The notes beneath the pieces were generated by a model. The model had not been told where the DNA came from and searched no databases. It saw only the letters and a program-made list of their open reading frames with translations. Positions 1 through 8,000 of a stretch of 24,149 nucleotides of DNA are shown in pieces. This DNA comes from a virus: IMG/VR virus record IMGVR_UViG_3300025000_000415, positions 1-24,149 of that record; one strand, given 5' to 3'. The stretch's first letter is position 1, and each line of letters begins with the position of its first letter. The position numbers were made by a program, and so were the translations under genes.

Positions 1-15
1 CATAAAAAAGACTAG
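1..15 (+). CDS. possible 3' end of an upstream gene
   Basis: In frame 1 the window opens with His-Lys-Lys-Asp and then a TAG at 13-15. The TAG runs into the AGGAG ribosome binding site (14-18) of the polymerase gene. The same arrangement of a stop merged with the next Shine-Dalgarno occurs at several junctions of this genome, so an upstream plus-strand gene of the same operon may end here. Four codons are too few to identify anything. Confidence 0.25.
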   Translation, partial: HKKD

Positions 16-25
16 GAGCCAACTC

Positions 26-2500
26 ATGCGCGTTGAAATCACTGGACCTGCGAACTCACAGATCATGCTCGTAGGCGAAGCTCCTGGAGAAGATGAGGAT
101 CGAAGCGGGAAGCCCTTCATAGGCTACGCCGGGCACACCCTAGACACTCTTCTTCGCGCAGCCGGGATCAATCGCCACGAATGCCTGATCACGAATGTTG
201 CTAAGGAACGACCACCAGGGAACAACTTTGACTTCTTCTTCGAAGATCCCAAGAAGAGAACACCTAAGCCTATCCTCAGACAGTTCATTGAGGAACTGAA
301 AAACGACATCATCAAGTACCGACCGAACATAGTCATAGCCCTAGGAGCAAAGGCCAACGGAGCACTGACAGGGAACTGGGGAATAGAAAGGGAAAGAGGC
401 TACATCACAGAGTCTACCCTCGTCCCCGGCGTCAAAGTCTTCTCGACCTACCACCCCCAGGCCGTCAACCACGAGTGGAAGCTCCACTTCTCAGTCATCA
501 TGGATCTCAAGAAAGCACTTCGAAATTCGAAGGATAAAACACTACCGAGAGACAATAGACGACTGGTTGCGAGTGCCCCGAAGAAAGTCTTTCTGGACTA
601 CCTGGACTTCCTGATCCACGATCACAAGAAAGCAGTCGTAGTAGACATTGAGACTGTCCAGCCAGGAACTCACATCGAGGAACTCGGCCTTGCTGACTCC
701 CCGGACCACGCAGTTTCTTTCAAGTTCCTCTCAGGGAGAAATCCAAAACTTCATCCTGACGACGAACTCGAAGTCTGGCAAAAGCTTGCCCAGGTCTTCT
801 CAGTCCCTCGTCCAGAAGACACTCACACAATCGTAGGTCACAACCTAGCCTTCGACAATGCCGTGCTCTACCACCACCATGGAATCTACATCCCAGGGCC
901 CTGCTTCGACACGATGGTAGCGACCCATGTCTGCTGGCCTGAGACCCCTCGGAGTCTTGCCTTCCTCTCCAGCGTGTGCCTCAACGTCCCGCTCTGGAAA
1001 AGTGACAACCACGATCCTCTCTACAATCCGAGCGACTGTGCCAACACCTACGGTTGCTACGAGGTGATGAAGAGCGAGCTAACAAAGGGCGACCACTGGC
1101 ACGTCTTCAACTACGAGATGGCGCAGCTAGAGCCCGCGATCTTCCTGCACCTGCAGGGGATCACCGTGGACCGGGAGAAACAGCAACAACTCCTGGACGA
1201 CATTGACAGCAAACTCCACAGCCTCAAGATCGAACTCTCTGAGCAGCTCAATGGAACTGTCATCTTTCATTCCAGCGAAGGGGCCAAAGGCGCTATCAAC
1301 CTGAACTCCAGTCAACAACTCCAAAAGCTTCTCTACGACGACCTGCTCCTTCCAGAGCAATTCAAGAGAAGGAAGAAGAGGACTGACAAACGCGTCCGAA
1401 CCGTAGACGAAGAGGCTCTTGTCAAACTAGAGAAGTCTTCTGACAACCCGGTGCTTGCTAAAATCCTGGAAGGTCGAAAACTCTATAAGCTCAAGACCTT
1501 CATAGACATCCCGATCTCGCCAGCAGGCAAAGTCCACACTAACTACAACATCACTGGCGCGAACATGCAGGATGTGAAGCAGGGCTTGGTGGTAGAAGAC
1601 GAGGAGCAACACAGAAGCTTTGGCAGGTGGTCCTCTAGCAAATCCATCGTCGTTCCCTACGGCAGCGGAAACCTCCAGAACATCCCGGTGTCTGCCAGGA
1701 AAATGTACGTCCCACCCCCTGGCTATGAGATCATCGAGGCTGATGGTGTTCAGGCTGAAGCAGTCGTGGTGTCCTACGAGTCCCGGGACTTCAAGCTCAT
1801 CAAGCTCTTCCAGGACTCCTTCGGGATGTCTCCCAGGGAAAGAAAAGCCAACGGCTATGACGTTCACACCTTGAATGCATCCAGGATGTTCGGCATTCCC
1901 TTCGCAGAGGTAGATAAGAAACAACGCTCTGCTGGTAAGACCATTCGCCATGCTAGAAACTACAAGGCAGGCCCAGGGGTTCTTGCTCGGCGCCTTGGCT
2001 GCGGAATGAAAGAGGCAAAGTACCTCTTGGCACTTGACGAAGCAGCTTCTCCCCAGCTCGCATTGTGGCACACCAGGCTCGAACAAGAACTCAAGCAGAA
2101 TGGCCGCGTCATCTCGAACTTGTTCGGCAGGAAGCACCGCTTTCTCGACCGCTGGCCGAAGCCGGGGCAGGATGGTAGTCTCTTTCGAAGTCTTGCATCT
2201 TACAAACCACAGTCCACCATCGGGGACTGGCTGAACCAGGCACTCGTGCGCTTCTACAACGACCCTATCTCGGACACCAGGAGCCTTGCACTGCAGCTTC
2301 ACGATGCCATCTATGTCTTTTCTCCCCTTGGAGAGGAAAACCGCAGAGAGACTCTCAAAGCTCTCTGGCGCAGCATGAAGATGGAACTCACGTCAAGTCA
2401 CGGCGACCACTACTACATCGACGTGGACTTTAAGATCGGGACTTCCTGGGGAGACATGGTGGAGCAACCGGACATCTCGACAAAGGAGCTAGAGCAATGA
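26..2500 (+). CDS. family A DNA polymerase with 3'-5' exonuclease and N-terminal uracil-DNA-glycosylase-like domain
   Basis: Replicative phage polymerase of 824 aa with three domains in order. (1) Residues about 1-165 look like a family 4 uracil-DNA glycosylase: GEAPG (17-21), a GKPFIGYAG stretch (28-36), ITNVAKERPPGN (55-66), VIALG (103-107) and YHPQ (142-145). (2) Residues about 200-350 form a DnaQ/Pol I type proofreading exonuclease with all four acidic residues: D207 and E209 (DIET), D277 (GHNLAFD), and Y333-x3-D337. (3) Residues about 360-824 form the palm, fingers and thumb of Pol A: motif A with D573, Q576 and E578; motif B with R634, K638, H642 and Y646; motif C LHDA with D760. The usual O-helix Phe/Tyr is His642 and the usual HDE is HDA. 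The start is supported by AGGAG at 14-18, seven bases upstream, although the frame stays open to the window edge. The stop overlaps the next ATG. Polymerase identity is near certain; UDG activity is inferred. Confidence 0.95.
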   Translation: MRVEITGPANSQIMLVGEAPGEDEDRSGKPFIGYAGHTLDTLLRAAGINRHECLITNVAKERPPGNNFDFFFEDPKKRTPKPILRQFIEELKNDIIKYRPNIVIALGAKANGALTGNWGIERERGYITESTLVPGVKVFSTYHPQAVNHEWKLHFSVIMDLKKALRNSKDKTLPRDNRRLVASAPKKVFLDYLDFLIHDHKKAVVVDIETVQPGTHIEELGLADSPDHAVSFKFLSGRNPKLHPDDELEVWQKLAQVFSVPRPEDTHTIVGHNLAFDNAVLYHHHGIYIPGPCFDTMVATHVCWPETPRSLAFLSSVCLNVPLWKSDNHDPLYNPSDCANTYGCYEVMKSELTKGDHWHVFNYEMAQLEPAIFLHLQGITVDREKQQQLLDDIDSKLHSLKIELSEQLNGTVIFHSSEGAKGAINLNSSQQLQKLLYDDLLLPEQFKRRKKRTDKRVRTVDEEALVKLEKSSDNPVLAKILEGRKLYKLKTFIDIPISPAGKVHTNYNITGANMQDVKQGLVVEDEEQHRSFGRWSSSKSIVVPYGSGNLQNIPVSARKMYVPPPGYEIIEADGVQAEAVVVSYESRDFKLIKLFQDSFGMSPRERKANGYDVHTLNASRMFGIPFAEVDKKQRSAGKTIRHARNYKAGPGVLARRLGCGMKEAKYLLALDEAASPQLALWHTRLEQELKQNGRVISNLFGRKHRFLDRWPKPGQDGSLFRSLASYKPQSTIGDWLNQALVRFYNDPISDTRSLALQLHDAIYVFSPLGEENRRETLKALWRSMKMELTSSHGDHYYIDVDFKIGTSWGDMVEQPDISTKELEQ

Positions 2501-2814
2501 GAACAATGCTGATTAAAACAACCAGCAAAGATTCAAAACGTGCATTACAGTGGTGCGTGTTTGCACAAGAAGTCTTCCAGCACATCGAGGACTACACCGT
2601 CCCACAGTACGGAGACATACCAGATGATCAAGCTGAGAGTTTTACGATCCAGGAAATCCAGATGAACCTAAAGCGCTACATCAACAGAATCAACTCCAAC
2701 TCCCGGGGCACCGGAGAAGCCATCCGAGATTGCTACAAGATCGCACACTACGCTTGCCTTCTTCTTGCTAGAATACTTAAAGACTTGAAAGGAAAAGAGA
2801 ATGGAATTCAGTAA
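2497..2814 (+). CDS. hypothetical protein, 105 aa, replication operon
   Basis: The family is not recognised. The ATG overlaps the polymerase stop (ATGA) and has AAGGAG at 2483-2488, eight bases upstream, so it is probably translationally coupled. The protein is soluble and mostly helical in appearance. It has a polar middle with IQMNLKRYINRINSN (about residues 52-66) followed by a Gly/Arg turn and the helix-like stretch YKIAHYACLLLARIL near the C-terminus. No catalytic motif, zinc ligand set or membrane segment is visible. A second in-frame ATG three codons downstream is a less favoured start. Its place between polymerase and MazG suggests a role in replication or nucleotide metabolism, by association only. 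Confidence 0.8.
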   Translation: MRTMLIKTTSKDSKRALQWCVFAQEVFQHIEDYTVPQYGDIPDDQAESFTIQEIQMNLKRYINRINSNSRGTGEAIRDCYKIAHYACLLLARILKDLKGKENGIQ

Positions 2815-3094
2815 AATCGCAGAACTCGTTCACAAGAATGCTGTCGAACACGGCTGGTGGACTACTTCAAGACCTATCCCGGAACTCCTGTGCCTCGTTC
2901 ACTCCGAAGTCTCAGAAGCCCTCGAAGCCTACAGGAACGGGAACAACGAGAACTTCGAGGAAGAACTAGCTGACATCATCATCCGAGTAATGGACATGGC
3001 CGCGGGCTACAATATCAACCTAGAGAAAGCTGTCCTGACGAAACATGCCTTCAACATCAACAGACCCTATCGCCACGGTAATAAAGTCTGCTAA
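2801..3094 (+). CDS. MazG-like nucleotide pyrophosphohydrolase
   Basis: Small all-alpha NTP pyrophosphatase of 97 aa, expected to hydrolyse (d)NTPs to NMP and pyrophosphate with Mg2+. The metal-binding signature is seen as E36-x2-E39 (SEVSEALE) and E55-x2-D58 (EELADIIIRVMD), on the two helices that carry it in the MazG/dUTPase superfamily. The length fits single-domain phage MazG proteins. The ATG lies inside the end of the preceding gene (14-base overlap) with AAGGA about seven bases upstream. Beside a polymerase that carries a UDG-like domain, a plausible job is cleaning the dNTP pool (for example dUTP or damaged nucleotides). Phage MazG has also been linked to altering host (p)ppGpp. The substrate cannot be read from the sequence. 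Confidence 0.88.
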   Translation: MEFSKIAELVHKNAVEHGWWTTSRPIPELLCLVHSEVSEALEAYRNGNNENFEEELADIIIRVMDMAAGYNINLEKAVLTKHAFNINRPYRHGNKVC

Positions 3095-3124
3095 CGAACA
3101 AGGAGCAAACTATGGGAGCACAAC

Positions 3125-4384
3125 ATGTCGCGGAGACTACCAGATTGGATGGAAGGTTACTACAGCTACGTGGCAAACACAGAAAGCCCGAGGCTCTTTC
3201 ACAAATGGACAGCGTTCTCTGTCATCGCCGGGGCGCTTCAGAAGAAAGTGTGGTTTAACTTTGGAAGAATTAAAATCTACCCAAACTTGTTCGTGGTATT
3301 GGTCTCCGAACCGGGGATCTCTAGAAAAACTCAGGCTATCTCCTTTGGCGAAGAAATCGTTGCTGAGGTTTCTGGTATCCACCGCAGTGCAGATGCTATC
3401 ACACCGCAAGCGATGTTGGAGGACTTGGAAACTGCTAAAGAAGATGAACAAATGCGAGACGGTTCTACCTTTATACATAACAGTTTATATATCATCTCAG
3501 GTGAGTTCGAATCGTTCCTCGGTCAAAAGGGCGACAACCAGAAGATGATAGTTTTGCTCACAGACTTGTTCGACTGTAAGACCAGGCCTTACAAGTACAG
3601 AACCAAGCACAGCGGAAGCAACGTAATCGAGAGTCCTTTTCTCAACCTCCTGGCAGCAACAACACCAGAGAGTCTAGCCTCTTGCCTTCCTGCTAGAGCC
3701 ATCGGCGGAGGCTTGACATCCCGGATTCTCTTCCCTTGGTCAGAGGACAAAGGAACCAAAGTCCCTGTCCCCGGCGTGACATCCTGGGAAGAACTCCAGA
3801 CTTACAGAAAGGAGAACAGCGAAGTCCAGAGAATCAAAAAGGAACTCGTCTCAGACCTTGCCGTCATCCGGGGTCTCTCCGGGGGTTACAACTACACCAA
3901 CGAGAGCTACCAATGGTGGGTTGACTGGTACACAGACTACGACGAGAGAAGCCCGACGAGGCTCTGCAAGGACACGGCGTTCAAGGGATGGTATTCCAGG
4001 AAGCCGTTGTTCGTGTTGAAGCTAGGAATGATCCTCTCAGCAGCGAAGCGAAACACCATGACTGTCACAAGCGATGAACTCAAGGAAGCACTCCACCACA
4101 TAGAGGAAGTCGAAGCCAGTATGGAAAACGCTTTCGTAGCAGTCGGGAAGAGTGATATAGCAGCTGAGGTCGCGGAGGTGACACGGATCATCAAGCAGGA
4201 AGGGATCATCGAGGAGCGTTTTGTCAGACAGCGAACCGTCAGGGACATCGACAACACCAAGTTCGACAACGTGATCAAGACAGTACTTCAACAGGAAATC
4301 GCACACAGGACTTTCCTTCACCCGGAGACTGGCGTCACAGGGATCTGGTACATCTGGGGGAGGAAGAAACAGAAAGGAAACTAA
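3125..4384 (+). CDS. P-loop helicase-like replication protein (DUF3987-type)
   Basis: 419 aa, resembling phage and prophage proteins of the DUF3987 / D5-like helicase type. It probably unwinds DNA for the polymerase at 26-2500. Seen: a conserved-looking N-terminal block (ESPRLFHKWTAFSVIAGAL, 20-38), then IYPNLFVVLVSEPGISRKT, where 62-69 takes the place of Walker A. It lacks the two canonical glycines of GxxxxGKT (EPGISRKT) but keeps Lys68-Thr69. A Walker-B-like strand ends in Glu127 (LYIISGE). A sensor-like NLLAATTPESL (174-184) is followed by GGGLTSR with candidate arginine finger Arg200. The C-terminal third is charged and helical. No TOPRIM or zinc-binding primase domain is present. The start is chosen for GGGAG at 3114-3118, six bases upstream. 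Helicase function is inferred. Confidence 0.75.
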   Translation: MSRRLPDWMEGYYSYVANTESPRLFHKWTAFSVIAGALQKKVWFNFGRIKIYPNLFVVLVSEPGISRKTQAISFGEEIVAEVSGIHRSADAITPQAMLEDLETAKEDEQMRDGSTFIHNSLYIISGEFESFLGQKGDNQKMIVLLTDLFDCKTRPYKYRTKHSGSNVIESPFLNLLAATTPESLASCLPARAIGGGLTSRILFPWSEDKGTKVPVPGVTSWEELQTYRKENSEVQRIKKELVSDLAVIRGLSGGYNYTNESYQWWVDWYTDYDERSPTRLCKDTAFKGWYSRKPLFVLKLGMILSAAKRNTMTVTSDELKEALHHIEEVEASMENAFVAVGKSDIAAEVAEVTRIIKQEGIIEERFVRQRTVRDIDNTKFDNVIKTVLQQEIAHRTFLHPETGVTGIWYIWGRKKQKGN

Positions 4385-4385
4385 C

Positions 4386-4721
4386 ATGCCAGTAATTTCA
4401 ACGACGAAGAAAAAGCACCATCCGGTAATCGAGGAAACAAAGGTAAAGTATTGCCAAGGAGAAGCAGCACCTTCCAAACTCCAGCAAGACGAAGAGCCAA
4501 AGCTCATTCAGTTCAATCGAAGTTACGCAAGACTTCAAGAAGTCTCCTTTGTCTTGTCCGACGTAATCTCAGCAATGGATGGTCAGCCAAATACTCAACC
4601 AGAATACAATGAGGACTTCTTTAGTATGTCCAATGTTCTGACGAGTTATCCAAGTACCATGGACAGCATCATCAACGACATCTTAGATAAGATCTCAGTA
4701 CTCAGAAGCCGGGTTTTCTAA
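4386..4721 (+). CDS. hypothetical protein, 111 aa
   Basis: Last gene of the plus-strand block; not recognised. It starts two bases after the helicase-like gene, with AAGGA at 4374-4378, seven bases upstream. The N-terminal 40 residues are Lys/Glu-rich and look disordered. The rest reads as amphipathic helices (for example YARLQEVSFVLSDVISAMD and MDSIINDILDKISVLRSRVF). No motif, Cys cluster or membrane segment is visible. Placement suggests a replication accessory role, but nothing in the protein shows it. Confidence 0.7.
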   Translation: MPVISTTKKKHHPVIEETKVKYCQGEAAPSKLQQDEEPKLIQFNRSYARLQEVSFVLSDVISAMDGQPNTQPEYNEDFFSMSNVLTSYPSTMDSIINDILDKISVLRSRVF

Positions 4722-4857
4722 CACCAAACAAAGACTTCCAAAGCACCCACTCAGAAACAGAAATCAGTTCCAAAACAACAACAACTAACAGGGACGGTAG
4801 GCATTATGATGATCGGGCAGGGACATAAGAATCACTGGGTGGTAAAGGGTGCTTGAA

Positions 4858-4880
4858 TCCAGGTCTTGAGTAAGCCTGGA
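4858..4880 (+). terminator. weak hairpin, possible plus-strand terminator
   Basis: TCCAGG (4858-4863) pairs with CCTGGA (4875-4880). Past a one-base bulge, CTT/AAG (4865-4867 with 4872-4874) closes a GAGT loop. It is followed by GGGAGTCTTT, which is only a short T tract. It lies just after the last plus-strand gene, where a terminator is expected, but the tail is poor. Confidence 0.35.
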
Positions 4881-4889
4881 GGGAGTCTT

Positions 4890-4925
4890 TAAAGAAAGAA
4901 AAGGGAGGGACTCAACATCCCTCCC
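4890..4925 (-). terminator. Rho-independent terminator of the late operon
   Basis: A perfect 8-bp stem, GGGAGGGA (4903-4910) with TCCCTCCC (4918-4925), encloses a 7-base loop. Read on the minus strand, the stem is followed by TTTTCTTTCTTTA (complement of 4890-4902), a U-rich tail. It lies about 80 bases past the last late gene, which ends at 5006. The plus-strand side has no T tract, so it should act mainly on minus-strand transcripts. Confidence 0.75.
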
Positions 4926-5005
4926 AGTAAAGATTCATTAAATGGAGAACAGTATGACGTTAGGAGAATACTGCAACGCCTTAATAGACAACATGATCTT
5001 GCGCG

Positions 5006-8000
5006 CTATTTATCAAGGCTCGGAACCGCAAAGAGATACCGAAGACTACTATCCTTGTAAGCCTCCGGGATGTCATTCTCAGAAATCCTGTTCAGTTTGT
5101 AGAATGTCTGCGGAACGAACTGCTTCCTTCCAAGCCAATCCTGAAAGAACTGACTGACCCAACCAACCTCCTGACCTGTCTCATCCACACTCTCTCGCTT
5201 CCTAGTCAGCCCCTTGTAGATAGCCCCTGCCATAGGGCTTACACCTAGCTCAGGCTTGTCTCCCCCGAACGTTGAGATAAAAGGAACGTGGAAAGAGTGT
5301 GGATGAAAGTCAGCATCGAAGAGACTCCCTAGGCCATAAATGGTCGCCCCTACGTAGATGAACTCCCGCATGAACTGCTTCGTGACAGGCGTTCCGAAGA
5401 CATCCTTGTCGTGAAAGAGAGCATCTCCGATCAGGTTCTTCTTGATCTCGTCTTCTCCAGACTTGATGTAGCGTTTGAGATCACGAAGCTCCCCGAGAGT
5501 CTTCCTTAAGTCCTGCTTCTTGATAACTCCGATAGCAGTCTTTACGTTCTGATATGTCTGAATCCCGTTGACAAGTCTTCGCTCCATGATCTTAAACGGA
5601 GTATTCTGGAAAAGAAAGACTGCCCTCACCACAGGCTTCCTCATCCACTCAGGATTCAAACCACCACCCAGGAAGTTGTTCTTCAAGATGGTATCGAAAA
5701 TCCCATAGACTGCCTGCTTCCCAGACATGCCCTTATTCACTGCCATATCCAACGCTGCATGGAACGAGTGCGCCCTGTCAAAGGACTCAATCGCGGCCAC
5801 CATGAAGCTGCCTTTCTGGTTAAACTTAAAGAGCATGTTGTCAACCTTACTAGCCAACCCTGGGTCCAGCCCAGGCACCTGCATGTCAGACATGTAGTGC
5901 ATCATCTTGTGCTGATGAATCATAGCGTCAGCGAACTTGTCCAGGGCTCTGCCCTTCGAGCTGGTGTCAATCCCAAGCTTCCTGAACGCCCGCATAGTCA
6001 AGCCATCCTGCACCTGTGCTGAGTTCAACCAGTTCCTAGACGCGGTGCCAATAGCTTCTGGAACATGACTAATAGCGTTCGCGAATCCCAACTGCCCCCA
6101 CGTCCCCTGGTTCTTGAAGACATGCTTGAAAGCAGTCGCCGGGGAGAACCCGATCAAAGCTGCTGTCTCAAAAGCAGTATACCAATTCGCCAGCCGATTC
6201 CCCACCGTCCTCATCTCTGGTTCATCCGCAGTGTAAAGCCGATTCCAGAAACTCGAGAGCATCTTGTTATTCTGGACTTCATAACTTCTCATATGACTAT
6301 ACCAGCCGCCTTGCCGAAACTCCTTGCTTCCGCGTTTCCTCCAGAAATCCGAGACCAGGATTCTCTTCTCAGCATCCGGGATGTACTTGTTCATGGTGTA
6401 CTGGATGTCAGGCACGAAGGACTTGGAATACTTCTCTCGCTTGAAAAACTTAGTAAACGCGCCATGTCCATCTACGTTGATCCCGACCTTTGACAACAAC
6501 TCCTGCGCTTTATCTGCCTGGTACTTCGGATGGATAGTATGATGCATAAAAGGTCTGTCCGTGATCACCTTGTGCCCACCAGCCAGCATCCTCTTCGCGT
6601 AGACATCCATCAATGACTTGATGTGCCCTGCGGCTATTTCCTCCTCGTAAGAGACCATCCCACGGAGCCAGGGGCGAAGACTGAAATCTGACGTGTCCTC
6701 AGCTGCATAGAAAATCCTAGCACTAGAGAACTTCTTTGCTATGTCCTGCTCCAGCTTTCCGAACTCAACGTCGAACTGATCCACCGTTGGCTTCATTCTG
6801 TCGAACTCTTTCCTGAGAAGTTCACGACCCATCTCGGCTTTGTTCAAGGCTTCGTCGTTCTCTCTGAGTGCTTTCGGAGTCAGCTTTTTTGACAGCGCCT
6901 TCTTTTGCAAACGCTCAATCGCTGTCTCCATGCTCTTCAGCCTGTGCTCCATCGCCCGAGCAGCTTGGACACTCGCGTACTTATCCACAAAAGGCTTCGT
7001 CATGTTGGCTATCTCGTCTGCAGCGCTCTTGTATCCAGGAACATCTCGTAAGATATTCTCAACAACCCTAGTCATATCTCGTGTGTGGACTGCCCACAGT
7101 GTTTGAAGGTGTGCCCTCTGAATAGCAACAGAGAATCCAGTCTTGTAAGCCACATTCGCAATACCTGCCGGTGACATTAAGTTATGAATCCCGAAGGGAA
7201 GAGGCTTCTTATACTTAAACATGTCCTTCGTCTTCACACCAGCTTTCTTCGCGTCCTCCATGATGTGCATCTGCCTGCCGAAGTACTTCTCATCCACGGT
7301 CTTCTGCCCAGCCTTCAGCTCTCCAGGAATGTAGCGACCTTCTCGCAGACCTTTCATAAAAGCAACCTTCGCTTCTTCCCCTGCACCGGAGACTTTCTTC
7401 ATGATTCCAGCAAGAACGCCGGGGACCTTCGCAGCACTGGAGAAGCCCGCAGCCTCAGCACTGTCAACGGAGAAGAGAGACGTAATGGGAACAGTCAACG
7501 CCGCAAGCATTCCAACTCCAAGAGGCCCCAGAAGCTTTTCACCATCAAAAAGACTCCTGATCTCCTTGACACTGTTCTCGAACTCTATCTTCTCGTGGCC
7601 TTCTTTACTACCATACTTCAAGATAGCTTTCTGCTTGCTTGGAACCATTGTCTTCAGGTCGTAGCCATACTTCTTCTGGAGAAACTCATACCCCTTCTGG
7701 ATAGCAGCCTGAGCTTTCTCATCCGGTACTACCTTGTCATAAACCTCAGGGCTTGTCCAATGCCAGAACTGATCTCCGTACTTCTTGGCGAATTGATCTT
7801 CTAGCTTGTCATAGATAAAGTCTTCGATCAAAGCCTCTTGCGGAATCATCCTCTCAGCAGCCGGGATGTCGATAGCACTGGAGGAAGTCACAGGACCTTC
7901 GTGCTTGATTATCTCAGCAGCTTTGAGCTTACCGCTTTCCAGCATCGCCTCTAAGTACCCCGTGCTCTCAGCATCCGAGACCATGCTAGCAAGTTCTTTG

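Larger units (their letters stand above)
4722..5005. other. intergenic convergence region
   Basis: 284 bases between the plus-strand replication block and the minus-strand late operon. It contains two hairpins (listed separately), a purine-rich/A-rich opening (4722-4790), and a 16-codon open frame at 4806-4856 with only a weak ribosome binding site. No tRNA, promoter pair or longer convincing gene was found. A 67-71 codon plus frame starting at 4942 or 4954 runs about 150 bases antisense into the end of the late operon and is not accepted as a gene. Confidence 0.7.

Noticed and set aside
1427-2302. Minus-strand open frame of 291 codons under the polymerase gene
   Set aside because: Antisense shadow of a polymerase with intact motifs; no motif or ribosome binding site supports it.
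3045-3548. Plus-strand open frame of 167 codons overlapping MazG and the helicase-like gene
   Set aside because: Shifted frame of two genes with recognisable motifs; no ribosome binding site of its own at 3045.
4791-4880. Possible tRNA or small structured RNA in the intergenic gap (T-loop-like TTGAATCC)
   Set aside because: No acceptor stem or anticodon arm can be paired; only local hairpins are present.
4942-5157. Plus-strand open frame of 71 codons (or 67 from ATG 4954, which has GGAG upstream)
   Set aside because: Most of it is antisense to the end of the 1763-aa gene, composition in that part is what the complement would give, and no family features are seen. Not excluded, but not supported.
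7184-7804. Plus-strand open frame of 206 codons inside the giant gene
   Set aside because: Antisense shadow; no recognisable domain.
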